Assembly (NCBI RefSeq): GCF_003173595.1
Contig: NZ_QGNZ01000004.1
Span: 620,001-684,000, forward strand
Direction of reading: 5' to 3'
DNA length: 64,000 bases
Source of the DNA: Pedobacter yonginensis
Lineage (GTDB): Bacteria > Bacteroidota > Bacteroidia > Sphingobacteriales > Sphingobacteriaceae
Below the pieces are notes generated by a model. It saw only the letters and a program-made list of their open reading frames with translations. It was not told the origin of the DNA and did not search any database. Both the position numbers and the translations under genes were made by a program. Every line of letters begins with the position of its first letter. The stretch's first letter is position 1. Below are positions 34,499 through 42,884 of the stretch, piece after piece.

Positions 34499-36577
34499 AT
34501 GAGAAGATTTCTTTTATGGCTTCTATTAGTCAATGTTCAGTTTGTATATGCCCAGGTTCCAGTAGATTTATCGCGCTTAAAGAAAAATGGATCAAAAATT
34601 TTTATAAATAAGAAGCTCATCACCGTGACTTGGCCAACGGGGCAAAAAACTATCGGGAAAATGATTTTAGATCTTGATCAAGATAAGCCTTTGTTCAATC
34701 GCATTTTGTTAAACCAAAATGGCGATTTTAAGGTGGTTGCGCGAAACCTTGACCCAGCTTTCATACTTCGAGTTGGAAAGAGAACGCTTAGTGCATCAAG
34801 TGGTGGCTGGGACGTGTTTTTTGATAAAGTACCTTCGAAACCTTACACCACCAACCTCATCAAATTTGATAAACGTAAAGCTTCTGTGGAAACAAATGGC
34901 TCAAGAACGATAATCAAGATCTCTCAGCTTCAATCCCAGAGCTTTAGTGGTGACTTGGAAATTACCTTGTTTAACGGTAGCCCGCTATTTAACGTAGCAG
35001 CTGTAGTTTCTACAACGGCAGATTCTACCGCCATTTTGTACGATGCAGGCTTAACCAGTAAAACCGATGTTTGGGGAAGCATTGCTTGGTCTGATGTGAA
35101 AAAGAAAATTCAATTTGCAAAACCTTCACTAACAGATGAGAGCAAAAATTTGGAAGTTAAATATCGTACCGTAATTGGAGAGAATGAAGGCGGTAGTTTA
35201 GCCTTATTTCCAGCGCCGCATCAATACTTTTACCCTTTGGATGAAGCCTTCAACCTCAAATTTACATGGTATGGAAGCCACTATTTGAACCTAGTACCAG
35301 GGTTTGGTATTGGTATTCGCCAAGATCCACTGGGCGATAAACGTTATGTACCATGGTTCAATGCAAAACCCAATACAAAGCAACGATTAAATTTTTTCTG
35401 CCTAATTTCTACCAAAAAAGCCGAAGCAACATTAAACGAAGTTAAGCAGTTTACGCATAACGATACCTATGCGCCGCTACAGGGATATAAAACGATGGCA
35501 AGTCATTTTCATAATGAATTTATTTCTGACGTGGCACTTAGTGGCAAACCCGTTCCAGAAAAACCTGAGTTTGTAGAAGTATTAAAAAATGCAGGCTTGA
35601 ATATTGTAAAGCTTGCGGAGTTTCATGGACCTGGCCATCCTAAAGGTCCAGACAGTACACGTTTGAAAGAATTAAACTCGCTATTTGAACAAACACGGCG
35701 TTTATCTGATCCTAATTTTCTGCTCTTACCAGGCGAAGAAGCAAATAATTTTTATGGTGGCCATTGGCTTGCTTTGTTTCCAAAACCGATTTATTGGATA
35801 ATGTCTAGAAAAGACAATACGCCATTTCAAGTAAATGATAGTAAGTATGGGGAAGTATATCACGTTGGTAATCAAGATGAAATGCTGAAATTATTAGAGC
35901 AAGAAAAGGGATTGGCCTGGGTAGCTCATGCCCGTACAAAGGCATCAACGGGTTATCCTGATCGATATAAAGATGAGGCTTTCTTTAAGTCGGATACCTA
36001 TATGGGTGCCGCTTGGAAAGCGATTCCCGCAGACCTCTCTCTGCCCACTCTAAGTAAGCGTGTACTTGATTTAATGGATGATATGGCCAATTGGGGCTTA
36101 AAAAAGCATGTCATTTCTGAAGCAGATATTTTTACCATTACCGAACAGAATGAGATGTATGCGCATTTAAATGTAAATTACCTTCAAATGGATAAACTTC
36201 CACGATATGAAGATGGATGGCAACCCGTTTTAGATGTAATTAAAAATGGAAGATTTTTTGTATCAACGGGGGAGGTACTCATCCCAAAATTTAACATCAA
36301 TGGCAAACCAGCTGGAACGGTTTTAAAACTCAATCCCCTAGCTAAGGCAATGGTTAATATAGAACTTAATTGGACTTTTCCGCTCAATTATCTAGAAATC
36401 ATTTCTGGCGACGGAAATAAAGTATATCGCGAACGGATAAGTTTAAATCAGACTCAAGCATTTGGAAAGCAAAACTTTAGTTTGCCCATTAACTTAAAGG
36501 GCAAAACCTGGGTACGGGTTGAAGCCTGGGATATTGCTGCAAATGGTGCTTTTACACAAATGGTATGGTTAGAATAA
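34499..36577 (+). CDS. Secreted PHP/CehA-McbA-like metallohydrolase
   Basis: 692-residue secreted protein (signal MRRFLLWLLLVNVQFVYAQ). The first about 320 residues are beta-rich (LEITLFNGSPLFNVAAVV; GSLALFPAPHQYFYPLDEAF). From about residue 335 a PHP-like metal site is visible: HFHNE, EFHGPGHP, LLPGEEAN, GHWLALFP, VAHAR and SEADIF; these His/Glu/Asp clusters occur in the order expected for PHP phosphoesterases of the CehA/McbA type. A final domain (about 595-692) is beta-sandwich-like (PKFNINGKPAGTVLKLN). Substrate unknown; phosphoester, carbamate and ester cleavage are known in the superfamily. It appears to be a single-gene unit. Confidence 0.65.
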   Translation: MRRFLLWLLLVNVQFVYAQVPVDLSRLKKNGSKIFINKKLITVTWPTGQKTIGKMILDLDQDKPLFNRILLNQNGDFKVVARNLDPAFILRVGKRTLSASSGGWDVFFDKVPSKPYTTNLIKFDKRKASVETNGSRTIIKISQLQSQSFSGDLEITLFNGSPLFNVAAVVSTTADSTAILYDAGLTSKTDVWGSIAWSDVKKKIQFAKPSLTDESKNLEVKYRTVIGENEGGSLALFPAPHQYFYPLDEAFNLKFTWYGSHYLNLVPGFGIGIRQDPLGDKRYVPWFNAKPNTKQRLNFFCLISTKKAEATLNEVKQFTHNDTYAPLQGYKTMASHFHNEFISDVALSGKPVPEKPEFVEVLKNAGLNIVKLAEFHGPGHPKGPDSTRLKELNSLFEQTRRLSDPNFLLLPGEEANNFYGGHWLALFPKPIYWIMSRKDNTPFQVNDSKYGEVYHVGNQDEMLKLLEQEKGLAWVAHARTKASTGYPDRYKDEAFFKSDTYMGAAWKAIPADLSLPTLSKRVLDLMDDMANWGLKKHVISEADIFTITEQNEMYAHLNVNYLQMDKLPRYEDGWQPVLDVIKNGRFFVSTGEVLIPKFNINGKPAGTVLKLNPLAKAMVNIELNWTFPLNYLEIISGDGNKVYRERISLNQTQAFGKQNFSLPINLKGKTWVRVEAWDIAANGAFTQMVWLE

Positions 36578-36584
36578 TTGGTGG

Positions 36585-36845
36585 TTAGGATAGCTCTAGC
36601 ATTTTTTCAGCTGCAATATCCTGAATAATGTTTTCTACGTTTTGAATGAATGCATTTTTGCCATAATTCCAAGTTTGAGGAGAAGCCATATTTTCGATAA
36701 TGTTCTCAATTTCTCCATCAGATGCATTGACCAAATTTTTGAACTCTCTAACCAAACTGTAAGAATCCATATCGCCAAAACCCCTAAGTTGTTTAACCTT
36801 TCTTAAAAAGGAACTCATTTTGCTTATGTTGTCTGAACTTTCCAT
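36585..36845 (-). CDS. Small hypothetical protein, 86 residues
   Basis: Not recognised. The 86-residue protein is predicted mostly helical and acidic (SSFLRKVKQLRGFGDMDSYSL is not repeated elsewhere in the window; LVNASDGEIENIIENMASP and IIQDIAAEKMLELS follow). No signal peptide or membrane helix. It is convergent with the preceding hydrolase gene, with only 7 nt between the stops, and its codon use looks ordinary. No terminator hairpin separates the two ends. Confidence 0.55.
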   Translation of the reverse strand: MESSDNISKMSSFLRKVKQLRGFGDMDSYSLVREFKNLVNASDGEIENIIENMASPQTWNYGKNAFIQNVENIIQDIAAEKMLELS

Positions 36846-36958
36846 GCGTTAAAAGTCCTATTTATCTCTAATTAATACTACGGTAATTTTACCCTATTGT
36901 TCTTGGTAACATGAATGTGACTTAATGTTAAGCGAAAGTTGAATCTGCTCAATTGGCG

Positions 36959-36991
36959 AAAAAAAAAGGAACGAGCTAACAAGCCCGTTCC
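36959..36991 (-). terminator. Terminator on the minus strand in the 340-nt spacer
   Basis: Stem GGAACG/CGTTCC (36968-36973 with 36986-36991) plus GCT/AGC (36975-36977 with 36982-36984) and an AACA loop; on the minus strand it is followed by nine T residues (36959-36967). It lies about 195 nt after the response-regulator stop, more than expected for that gene, and could end a separate small transcript. Confidence 0.85.
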
Positions 36992-37038
36992 ATCTAAACC
37001 CCTTACATGCGCTCAAACATGAAGGAATTACAAAAGTA
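36960..37038 (-). ncRNA. Candidate small RNA or very short leader transcript
   Basis: A minus-strand -7 box TACTTTTG (37031-37038) is followed after about 65 nt by the strong terminator at 36959-36991. The RNA between would be about 65-70 nt and contains a five-codon frame (MFERM) and no longer ORF. No good -33 TTTG is found at 19-nt spacing, so this may instead be part of the 3' region of the response-regulator mRNA. Confidence 0.3.
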
Positions 37039-37185
37039 ACAAACAGATTTATAATTGGTTTTGAAATTTGCTTAGGCCAATACTAAAATTGTGTAAATAA
37101 ATTCCTGTCATCTTAGAAATTAATTTAATAGGAAACTACCCCCAATCCAATATTTGTTGAAGTGTATTTCTTTAAGGTATAATGA

Positions 37186-37548
37186 TCAACCCACCATTTG
37201 TTTTTTTACACGGCAGATGAAATCGTATATATCAAAAGGCTTTTTAATAAAGTCGTCTGCTTGGCATGCTCTACTCATGGCCGAAAGATCGCCTGAGGCA
37301 GACATAATGATTACTGGGAGATGCACGGTTGCAGGATCCGATCTCAGTTCTTTGCACAGGTCTAAACCATTTCCATCCGGAAGCGATACATCGAAGATAA
37401 GCGCATCGGGCCTAACTTTTGAAATCTGTGCTCTAAAACCAGCAGCATCAGCAAATGAACATACGGTATATTTTTCACTTTGAAGAAGGAACTCTAACAT
37501 CTCTCGGATCTCATCATTGTCTTCAACAATCATAATTTGTTTCGGCAT
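37186..37548 (-). CDS. Single-domain response regulator (CheY-like)
   Basis: 120-residue receiver domain with no output domain. Acidic pocket ED at 9-10, phosphoacceptor Asp53 in IFDVSLPDG, Ser/Thr in IIMSASGD near residue 83 and Lys in FIKKPFDIYDF near 106. It would act by protein-protein contact or as a phosphate sink. On the minus strand it is downstream of the hybrid kinase and Rcp1-like regulator, but 1.35 kb of palindromic repeat array separates them, so co-transcription is doubtful. Confidence 0.88.
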   Translation of the reverse strand: MPKQIMIVEDNDEIREMLEFLLQSEKYTVCSFADAAGFRAQISKVRPDALIFDVSLPDGNGLDLCKELRSDPATVHLPVIIMSASGDLSAMSRACQADDFIKKPFDIYDFICRVKKQMVG

Positions 37549-37691
37549 AAGAGGTTATATTTAAGTTAGTATTACAAACATATAAAATCGATTTAGTTTT
37601 TAAATGTTAATCCGTAATTAATTGATTTATTGATGATTATTATTCTAAAAAGGTGTGTGATTTGGCATTAGAAAGGCGGTGTATGTTACAA

Positions 37692-38878
37692 TTGTTTCCG
37701 CTCAAAGCATGTATTCAAAATTTGGAGAGCAGTTGCAGTGCCTGTCGGTTTTTGCCGTCCCACTTTCCATTACGCCATGAAGAATGGCTTCATTACAATC
37801 GGGTCTATTTTACTTCTGTTTGATGTGCTTGGCATAGGCATCTTCCCAAACAGTGTTAACGATTGTTTCACTGTTGGTTGATGTGTTACCCAAATGATTA
37901 TTAAACCAATTGCCCAAATGGCTATTTGGAAAAGCCTGCCTTTCTAAACCGTATTGAAGCGGTATCCCCCGATTTTTTCAATCGGGGATTTAGCGGAAAG
38001 GCGGACTGCGGTGAGCGAAGAAGCAGCACAGCACCTTTCCAAAATAAAAGAAATAACTTCTGTGTGGCTGATCCAACCAAATAAACTTGTCTCCGCTCAA
38101 AGCATGTATTCGAAATTTGGAGAGCAGTTGCAGTGCCTGTCGGTTTCTACTGTCCCGCTTTCCATTACGCCATGAAAAATGGCTTCATTACAATCAGGTC
38201 TATTTTACTTCTGTTTGATGTGCTTGGCATAGGCATCTTCCCAAACAGTGTTAACGATTGTTTGAGTGTTGGTTGATGTGTTACCCAAATGATTATTAAA
38301 CCAATTGCCCAATGGCTATTTGTAGAAGTCTGCGTTTCTAAACCGTATTGAAGCGGTATCCCTGATTTTTTCAATCGGGGATTTAGCGGAAAGACGGACT
38401 GCGGTGAGCGAAGAAGCAGTGCAGCACCTTTCCAAATTGGAAAAAATAATTTCGGTGTGGCTGATCTAAGGAAATAAACTTGCCTCCACTCAAAGCATGT
38501 ATTCAAAACTTGGAGAGCAGTTGCAATGCCTGTCGGTTTCTACTGTCCCGCTTTCCATTACGCCATGAAGAATGGCTTCATTACAATCGGGTCTATTTTA
38601 CTTCTGTTTGATGTGCTTGGCATAGGCATCTTCCCAAACAGTGTTAACGATTGTTTGAGTGTTTGAGGGGTTCCCCAAATGATTATTAAACCAATAGCCC
38701 AATGGCTATTTGTAAAAGCCTGCGTTCCTAAACCGTATTGAAGCGGTATCCCCCGATTTTTTCAATCGGGGATTTAGCGGAAAGACGGACTGCGGCGAGC
38801 GATGAAGCAGTACAGCACCTTTCCAAAATAAAAGAAATAATTTCTGTGTGGCTTATCCAATCAAATAAATAGCCTTCG
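37692..38878. repeat. Palindromic repeat locus 2: three units of about 394 bp
   Basis: Three tandem copies between two response-regulator genes. TTTGGAGAGC starts at 37721 and 38116, with CTTGGAGAGC at 38509 (periods 395, 393). Each unit has GTCCCGCTTTCC-like sequence 17 nt after the CAGT that closes the first box, then ATCGGGTCTA; later AAACCGTATTG (37946-37956 in copy 1), an 8-bp hairpin CCCCGATT/AATCGGGG with loop TTTTC (37967-37986), GGAAAGGCGGAC, and CCTTTCCAAAA. In copy 2 the hairpin has a C-to-T change that would give a G-U pair. First copy starts GTCCCAC instead of GTCCCGC. Short frames inside are not conserved between copies. Confidence 0.85.
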
Positions 38879-38904
38879 AAAGCTAAAATGTGTGAAGCAA
38901 GCTT

Positions 38905-40524
38905 CTATTTTTGCTGCGGCAGTGTAAACCAGAAGGTTGAGCCGGAACCGAGTTGGCTTTCTACGCCAATTTCGCCTTGATGCGAACGAATGATTTCGCC
39001 GCAAATGAAAAGGCCTAAGCCAAGGCCACTATAACTGCTCCCGCTGGTGTCAACCCGATAATAGCGATCAAAAAGATGACGGAGGTTTTCCGGCCTGATG
39101 CCTGGGCCATTATCTTTCACAGAAATTTTAATCTTCTCTGCTTGCTTTTCAATATGCACCTGAATTTCGAAGGATAGTGGCGCGTATTTTACGGCATTAT
39201 CTACAAAATTTGTGATTACCTGACCTATCCTAACCGGATCAGCCTCAATTTCTATATCAAGATCGCCAGAAAGTTTAACCGCATAACGCCCTTCGGTGTT
39301 TAGATGCTTGAATCCATCGCAAACGATTTCTGCTAAAGGTATTTTCCTTTTGCTGATGTGCAGTTGCCCTTCGCTTGCCATACCGGCATTGAGGAGGTCT
39401 TCAATCAATACGTTTACTTTCTCTAAGCTCTTGTTTGCAGAGTTTACCAGTGCAGGGATGCGTGCAGAATTGCTCTCTTTAATCTTATCTAAAAGTTGAA
39501 GGGATAGTTTTAAGCTGGTGATTGGGGTTTTAAGTTCGTGGCTTGCAATGCTTATAAAATCATCTTTTTGCTGTTGCAATAAACGAAGCTCCTGAATATC
39601 GGTAGCCGTACCAATCCAAATTTGGTTGGCTTGCGAACCTTTTTCGATGGGCATAAGTCGCACCAGATGCCAGCGGTAAACGCCATCGCCGCGGCGTATG
39701 CGCACTTGAAACTCTCCCCCTAAACCATCGGCAAGGATGGCGCCAAATAGCCTGAAAGATGTTTTTAAATCTTCATGGTGAATGAGGCGATTGATCATTT
39801 TCGGACCAGTTTGCTTTTCGGAAAAACCGGTATAGTCTGACCATCTGCGATTGATGAAAATCATTTTTCCTTGATGGGTATTGGTCCATGCGATTTGTGG
39901 AATGGTTTCCATCATGCTTCTAAACTGACTTTCGCTATCTTCTAAAGATTTTGTGCGTGTGCTCACTCGCTCTTCCAGCTCTGCGTTGAGCAGGTGAAGT
40001 TCGGCGTTAATGGCTTTAACCTTTTCTTTTTCATCTTGCAGCAGCCTATTTGAATTTAGCAACTCTTCTTTACGTTTCCTTAATCTGGCAGAAAGTATAG
40101 CCAAATCTAAGGCATGCTGCTCGGCTTCTCTTTTTTCGTCGGCCTCTCTAATAGCACGTGATATTTTGGAAGGCAAAGTGGGTAGGCTGTTTTTAGAAAC
40201 GTAATCGGTAACGCCTTCTTTGATTAGTTCGACAACATTTTCTTCGCCAATAATGCCTGATATGATGATAAATGGAATGTGTGAGAAATTTGTCTGTTTC
40301 ATACGGAATGCACTCACCGCGTCAAAAGCGGGTAGTGCATAATCTGAAAGAATAAGCTGAGGCAAAAAATCTGTTAGTGCCTCTTCGTAACGCTCTCGAT
40401 TAGAAACAATGCGAATATCAAAAAGTAAACCCGATTTTTTGAGCACGCGACAAATCAGATCGGCGTCTGTATCGCTATCTTCCAGCAGAAGAATGCGTAA
40501 TATCGGGTGAATTAGCGTTGACAT
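38905..40524 (-). CDS. Receiver-PAS-histidine kinase (reversed hybrid kinase)
   Basis: 539-residue soluble sensor kinase with the receiver at the N-terminus: LLLEDSDTD (14-20), Asp61 in LSDYALPAF, Lys in YVSKNS. A coiled-coil linker (about 130-195, ending LNAELEERVSTRTKSLE) is followed by one PAS domain (about 200-315; WTNTHQGKMIFINRRWSDYTG). The HisKA H-box is FISIASHELKTPITSLKL (His about 325), and the HATPase has NFVDNAVKYA, KDNGPGIRP and GLGLGLFICGEIIR. No membrane segment, so it senses a cytoplasmic signal and may itself be controlled by phosphorylation of the receiver. Its ATG shares one base with the stop of the upstream regulator gene (TAATG), implying coupling. Confidence 0.9.
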   Translation of the reverse strand: MSTLIHPILRILLLEDSDTDADLICRVLKKSGLLFDIRIVSNRERYEEALTDFLPQLILSDYALPAFDAVSAFRMKQTNFSHIPFIIISGIIGEENVVELIKEGVTDYVSKNSLPTLPSKISRAIREADEKREAEQHALDLAILSARLRKRKEELLNSNRLLQDEKEKVKAINAELHLLNAELEERVSTRTKSLEDSESQFRSMMETIPQIAWTNTHQGKMIFINRRWSDYTGFSEKQTGPKMINRLIHHEDLKTSFRLFGAILADGLGGEFQVRIRRGDGVYRWHLVRLMPIEKGSQANQIWIGTATDIQELRLLQQQKDDFISIASHELKTPITSLKLSLQLLDKIKESNSARIPALVNSANKSLEKVNVLIEDLLNAGMASEGQLHISKRKIPLAEIVCDGFKHLNTEGRYAVKLSGDLDIEIEADPVRIGQVITNFVDNAVKYAPLSFEIQVHIEKQAEKIKISVKDNGPGIRPENLRHLFDRYYRVDTSGSSYSGLGLGLFICGEIIRSHQGEIGVESQLGSGSTFWFTLPQQK

Positions 40525-40964
40525 TAGGTTGAGGGTTGATTAAGAATCATCCAATATAAGCCCAACTCTTTTATCGATTGAAAAAATTTATCGCTATCTA
40601 CAGGCTTAACAATATAACTGTTTGCGCCCAAAGCAAAACATTGCTCAATATCTGGCCCCTCGTTGGAGGACGTAAGCATCACAATCGGAACGGATTTCAA
40701 ATCCACATCAGATTTTAGTTTTTCCAAAACCTGTATGCCAGATACCTTGGGCATTTTAACGTCCAATAAAATTAGTTTCGGTAGGTCTTTTAAAGATCGG
40801 GAAACGTAAGTACCTCTGCAATAAATAAAGTCTAATGCTTCTGCACCATCAATCACGTGGTGAAGTTTATTGGTAAAGCCACTTTTTTTAAGTGCTCTGA
40901 TGGTTAAGGCTGCATCGTCTCGGCTATCTTCAACAAAAAGGATTTCTACATTATTGTAATTCAT
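40524..40964 (-). CDS. Rcp1-type response regulator
   Basis: 146-residue stand-alone receiver of the type associated with phytochrome-like kinases: ILFVEDSRDDAALTIRALKK at the N-terminus (acidic E12-D13), Asp68 in ILLDVKMPKVSG, Thr in MLTSSNEGPDIEQC near 97 and Lys in YIVKPVDSDKF near 119. The order in this group is: small coiled-coil kinase (40984-42039), then this regulator 19 nt later, then the hybrid kinase overlapping by one base. This suggests that the kinase upstream phosphorylates this regulator, or that the three form a relay. Confidence 0.9.
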   Translation of the reverse strand: MNYNNVEILFVEDSRDDAALTIRALKKSGFTNKLHHVIDGAEALDFIYCRGTYVSRSLKDLPKLILLDVKMPKVSGIQVLEKLKSDVDLKSVPIVMLTSSNEGPDIEQCFALGANSYIVKPVDSDKFFQSIKELGLYWMILNQPST

Positions 40965-40983
40965 ATTTTAATTTTTTAATGTG

Positions 40984-42039
40984 TTAAGCCTTGCGAAGGC
41001 TGAAATAAAAGCAAGCACCTTCTCCAAGCACAGAGGTTGCCCATACATTGCCATTGTGGCGAATGATCACTTTATGCACAATGGCCAGCCCAATTCCTGT
41101 TCCTTCAAACTCATCCTGAGAATGCAGGCGCTGAAAAACCCCGAAAAGTTTGTCGTAATATTGCATATCGAAGCCTGCACCATTGTCTTTTATGTAGTAT
41201 GTAACCGCATTGCCTGTAGTTGTAGAGCCGATTTGGATTTTTGGATTTGGCTTGTGTCCGCTGTATTTAACTGCATTTGAGATGAGATTAATCCAAACTT
41301 GCCTAATTAGCGACTTATCTCCCAAAGCAGGGGGGAGTTTTTTGATTTCAAATTTTTGATTATTCTTTCCGCTTGATGTAATAAACTCGCCCAGAACAGA
41401 TTCTAAAAGTTCGTTCATATTAATCGCAGAAAGCGACACCTCTTTTCTGCCCAATTTAGAAAAGGCGAGTAGATCATCAATGAGTAAACCCATCTTTTTT
41501 GAGTTGCTGATGATGGCGTCCAAAACCTGATTTCCATCTTCATCAAAACTTTCTGAGTAATCTTCGAGCAGGATTTTGGTATATCCGTTTATTGCCCGGA
41601 TTGGTGCCCTTAAATCATGCGATACAGAATAAGAAAAGGATTCTAATTCTTTATTGGCCAATTGCAATTGTGCGGTGCGCTCTACAACTTTTTGTTCGAG
41701 TTCATCGTTCAACTTGCGAATATTGTCTTGTGCTTTCTTAAGTTCTTTGTTTGTGGCAATCAACTCTTTAGCTCGTTTTTCTTTTTCGCGGTTTTGAAAA
41801 GCAAGTTCTTTATTTGCAAGTACAAGTTCTTTGGCACGCTTTTCCTTTTCCTCATTTTGGAAGAGCAGTTCGCGGTTGGCCAAAATTAGCTCCTCTGCAC
41901 GTTTTTCTTTTTCGGCGTTTTGAAAGGCAATTTCATGCTTGGCAATGTCGAGCTCAGTCGCGCTATTCTCTTTTTCCTCATTTTGGAAAGCAATTTCACG
42001 CTTGGCAATAATTAGCTGATCAGAGTCGTTTTTTTTCAT
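40984..42039 (-). CDS. Histidine kinase with 21-residue coiled-coil repeats, no classical sensor domain
   Basis: 351-residue soluble kinase. The first about 100 residues consist of a repeated unit of exactly 21 residues (three heptads), for example LANRELLFQNEEKEKRAKEL, present in four full copies and a partial fifth. A linker LNDELEQKVVERTAQLQLANK follows, then the HisKA H-box FSYSVSHDLRAPIRAINGY, and a HATPase with NLISNAVKYSG, KDNGAGFDMQYYDKLF and GTGIGLAIVHK, as in phytochrome-type kinases. There is no PAS, GAF or membrane segment, so the signal likely arrives through protein contacts with the coiled coil. First gene of the three-gene kinase/regulator unit. Confidence 0.88.
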   Translation of the reverse strand: MKKNDSDQLIIAKREIAFQNEEKENSATELDIAKHEIAFQNAEKEKRAEELILANRELLFQNEEKEKRAKELVLANKELAFQNREKEKRAKELIATNKELKKAQDNIRKLNDELEQKVVERTAQLQLANKELESFSYSVSHDLRAPIRAINGYTKILLEDYSESFDEDGNQVLDAIISNSKKMGLLIDDLLAFSKLGRKEVSLSAINMNELLESVLGEFITSSGKNNQKFEIKKLPPALGDKSLIRQVWINLISNAVKYSGHKPNPKIQIGSTTTGNAVTYYIKDNGAGFDMQYYDKLFGVFQRLHSQDEFEGTGIGLAIVHKVIIRHNGNVWATSVLGEGACFYFSLRKA

Positions 42040-42311
42040 AAATTTCTGCTCAGCGGCTTAAAATAAGAGGGGGGTTAAACCAAACAGAATGATGGGGAAT
42101 AGGCTGTCTGGCCAATGTATAAAGCTAACATAATAATACTCATTATAAGCATATTCTTTGGTATTAATCGGGCTAGGTATGTAACTATATCAATACCATG
42201 TCTTAATCCGCGCCAAACCGAGCAATTAGCGAAATGAAGGTTAGTGAGCAAGCAATCGTTGCTTGGCTAAATTTTATAAAAACCTTTAGCGTTAAATATG
42301 GTTGTAGATGC

Positions 42312-42791
42312 ATGGAAAATCTAAATCTTCTTATCATTCCAGCAGCTAGAAAAGGCGAATTGGAAGTTATCAAAGAGCTCATCAACAGGAATGTAGATTT
42401 GAACTATAGAGATGAAAAAGGCTATACGGCTTTAATTATTGCCTGCTACAACAATCAATTGGAGGCCGCAAGATTACTTATCGATGCTGGGGCTGATTTG
42501 GATGCTGCTGATGCCGGGGGAAATACTGCACTGATGGGCGTATCATTCAAAGGATATATAGAAATTGCTAAGCTATTGATTGATAAAGGCGCAAACTTAA
42601 ACTTACAGCATGGCAATGGTGGTACTGCACTGATGTTCGCAGCCATGTTCGGGCGGAATGATGTGTTGAAACTATTGTTGGATGCCGGTGCAGATCCGTC
42701 AATTTTGGATGTTAAAGGCAAAACAGCGGCAGAATTTGCGGCTTTACAAGGAAATGAAATTGGATTACAAATACTGAGCACTCCAGCTTAG
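42312..42791 (+). CDS. Ankyrin-repeat protein
   Basis: 159 residues from the ATG at 42312 (an in-frame ATG at 42234 would add 26 residues without repeat character). Four to five ankyrin repeats: ARKGELEVIKELINRNVDLNYRDEK region, GYTALIIACYNNQLEAARLL, GNTALMGVSFKGYIEIAKLL, GGTALMFAAMFGRNDVLKLL, and a C-terminal cap with GKTAAEFAALQGNEIG. No signal peptide, so it is a cytoplasmic protein-binding module; partner unknown. In several bacteria small ankyrin proteins sit next to catalase genes; here the catalase gene is directly convergent, but they share only the terminator. Confidence 0.85.
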   Translation: MENLNLLIIPAARKGELEVIKELINRNVDLNYRDEKGYTALIIACYNNQLEAARLLIDAGADLDAADAGGNTALMGVSFKGYIEIAKLLIDKGANLNLQHGNGGTALMFAAMFGRNDVLKLLLDAGADPSILDVKGKTAAEFAALQGNEIGLQILSTPA

Positions 42792-42839
42792 TTGATGGCA
42801 TAAGTTTATAATCTTTTTGATTGGTTAATTTTCAATCAA

Positions 42840-42878
42840 AAAAAAACTGAAGACCTTTAAAAAGTCTTCAGTTTTTTT
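42840..42878. terminator. Bidirectional terminator between ankyrin and catalase genes
   Basis: AAAAAACTGAAGAC (42841-42854) pairs perfectly with GTCTTCAGTTTTTT (42864-42877); A-run on the left and T-run on the right make it work in both directions for the two convergent genes. Confidence 0.92.
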
Positions 42879-42884
42879 GTGCCC

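Noticed and set aside
37954-38506. Frames of 73 and 113 codons in repeat locus 2
   Set aside because: They lie in the tandem units on opposite strands and are broken in sister copies; sequence is explained by the repeat.
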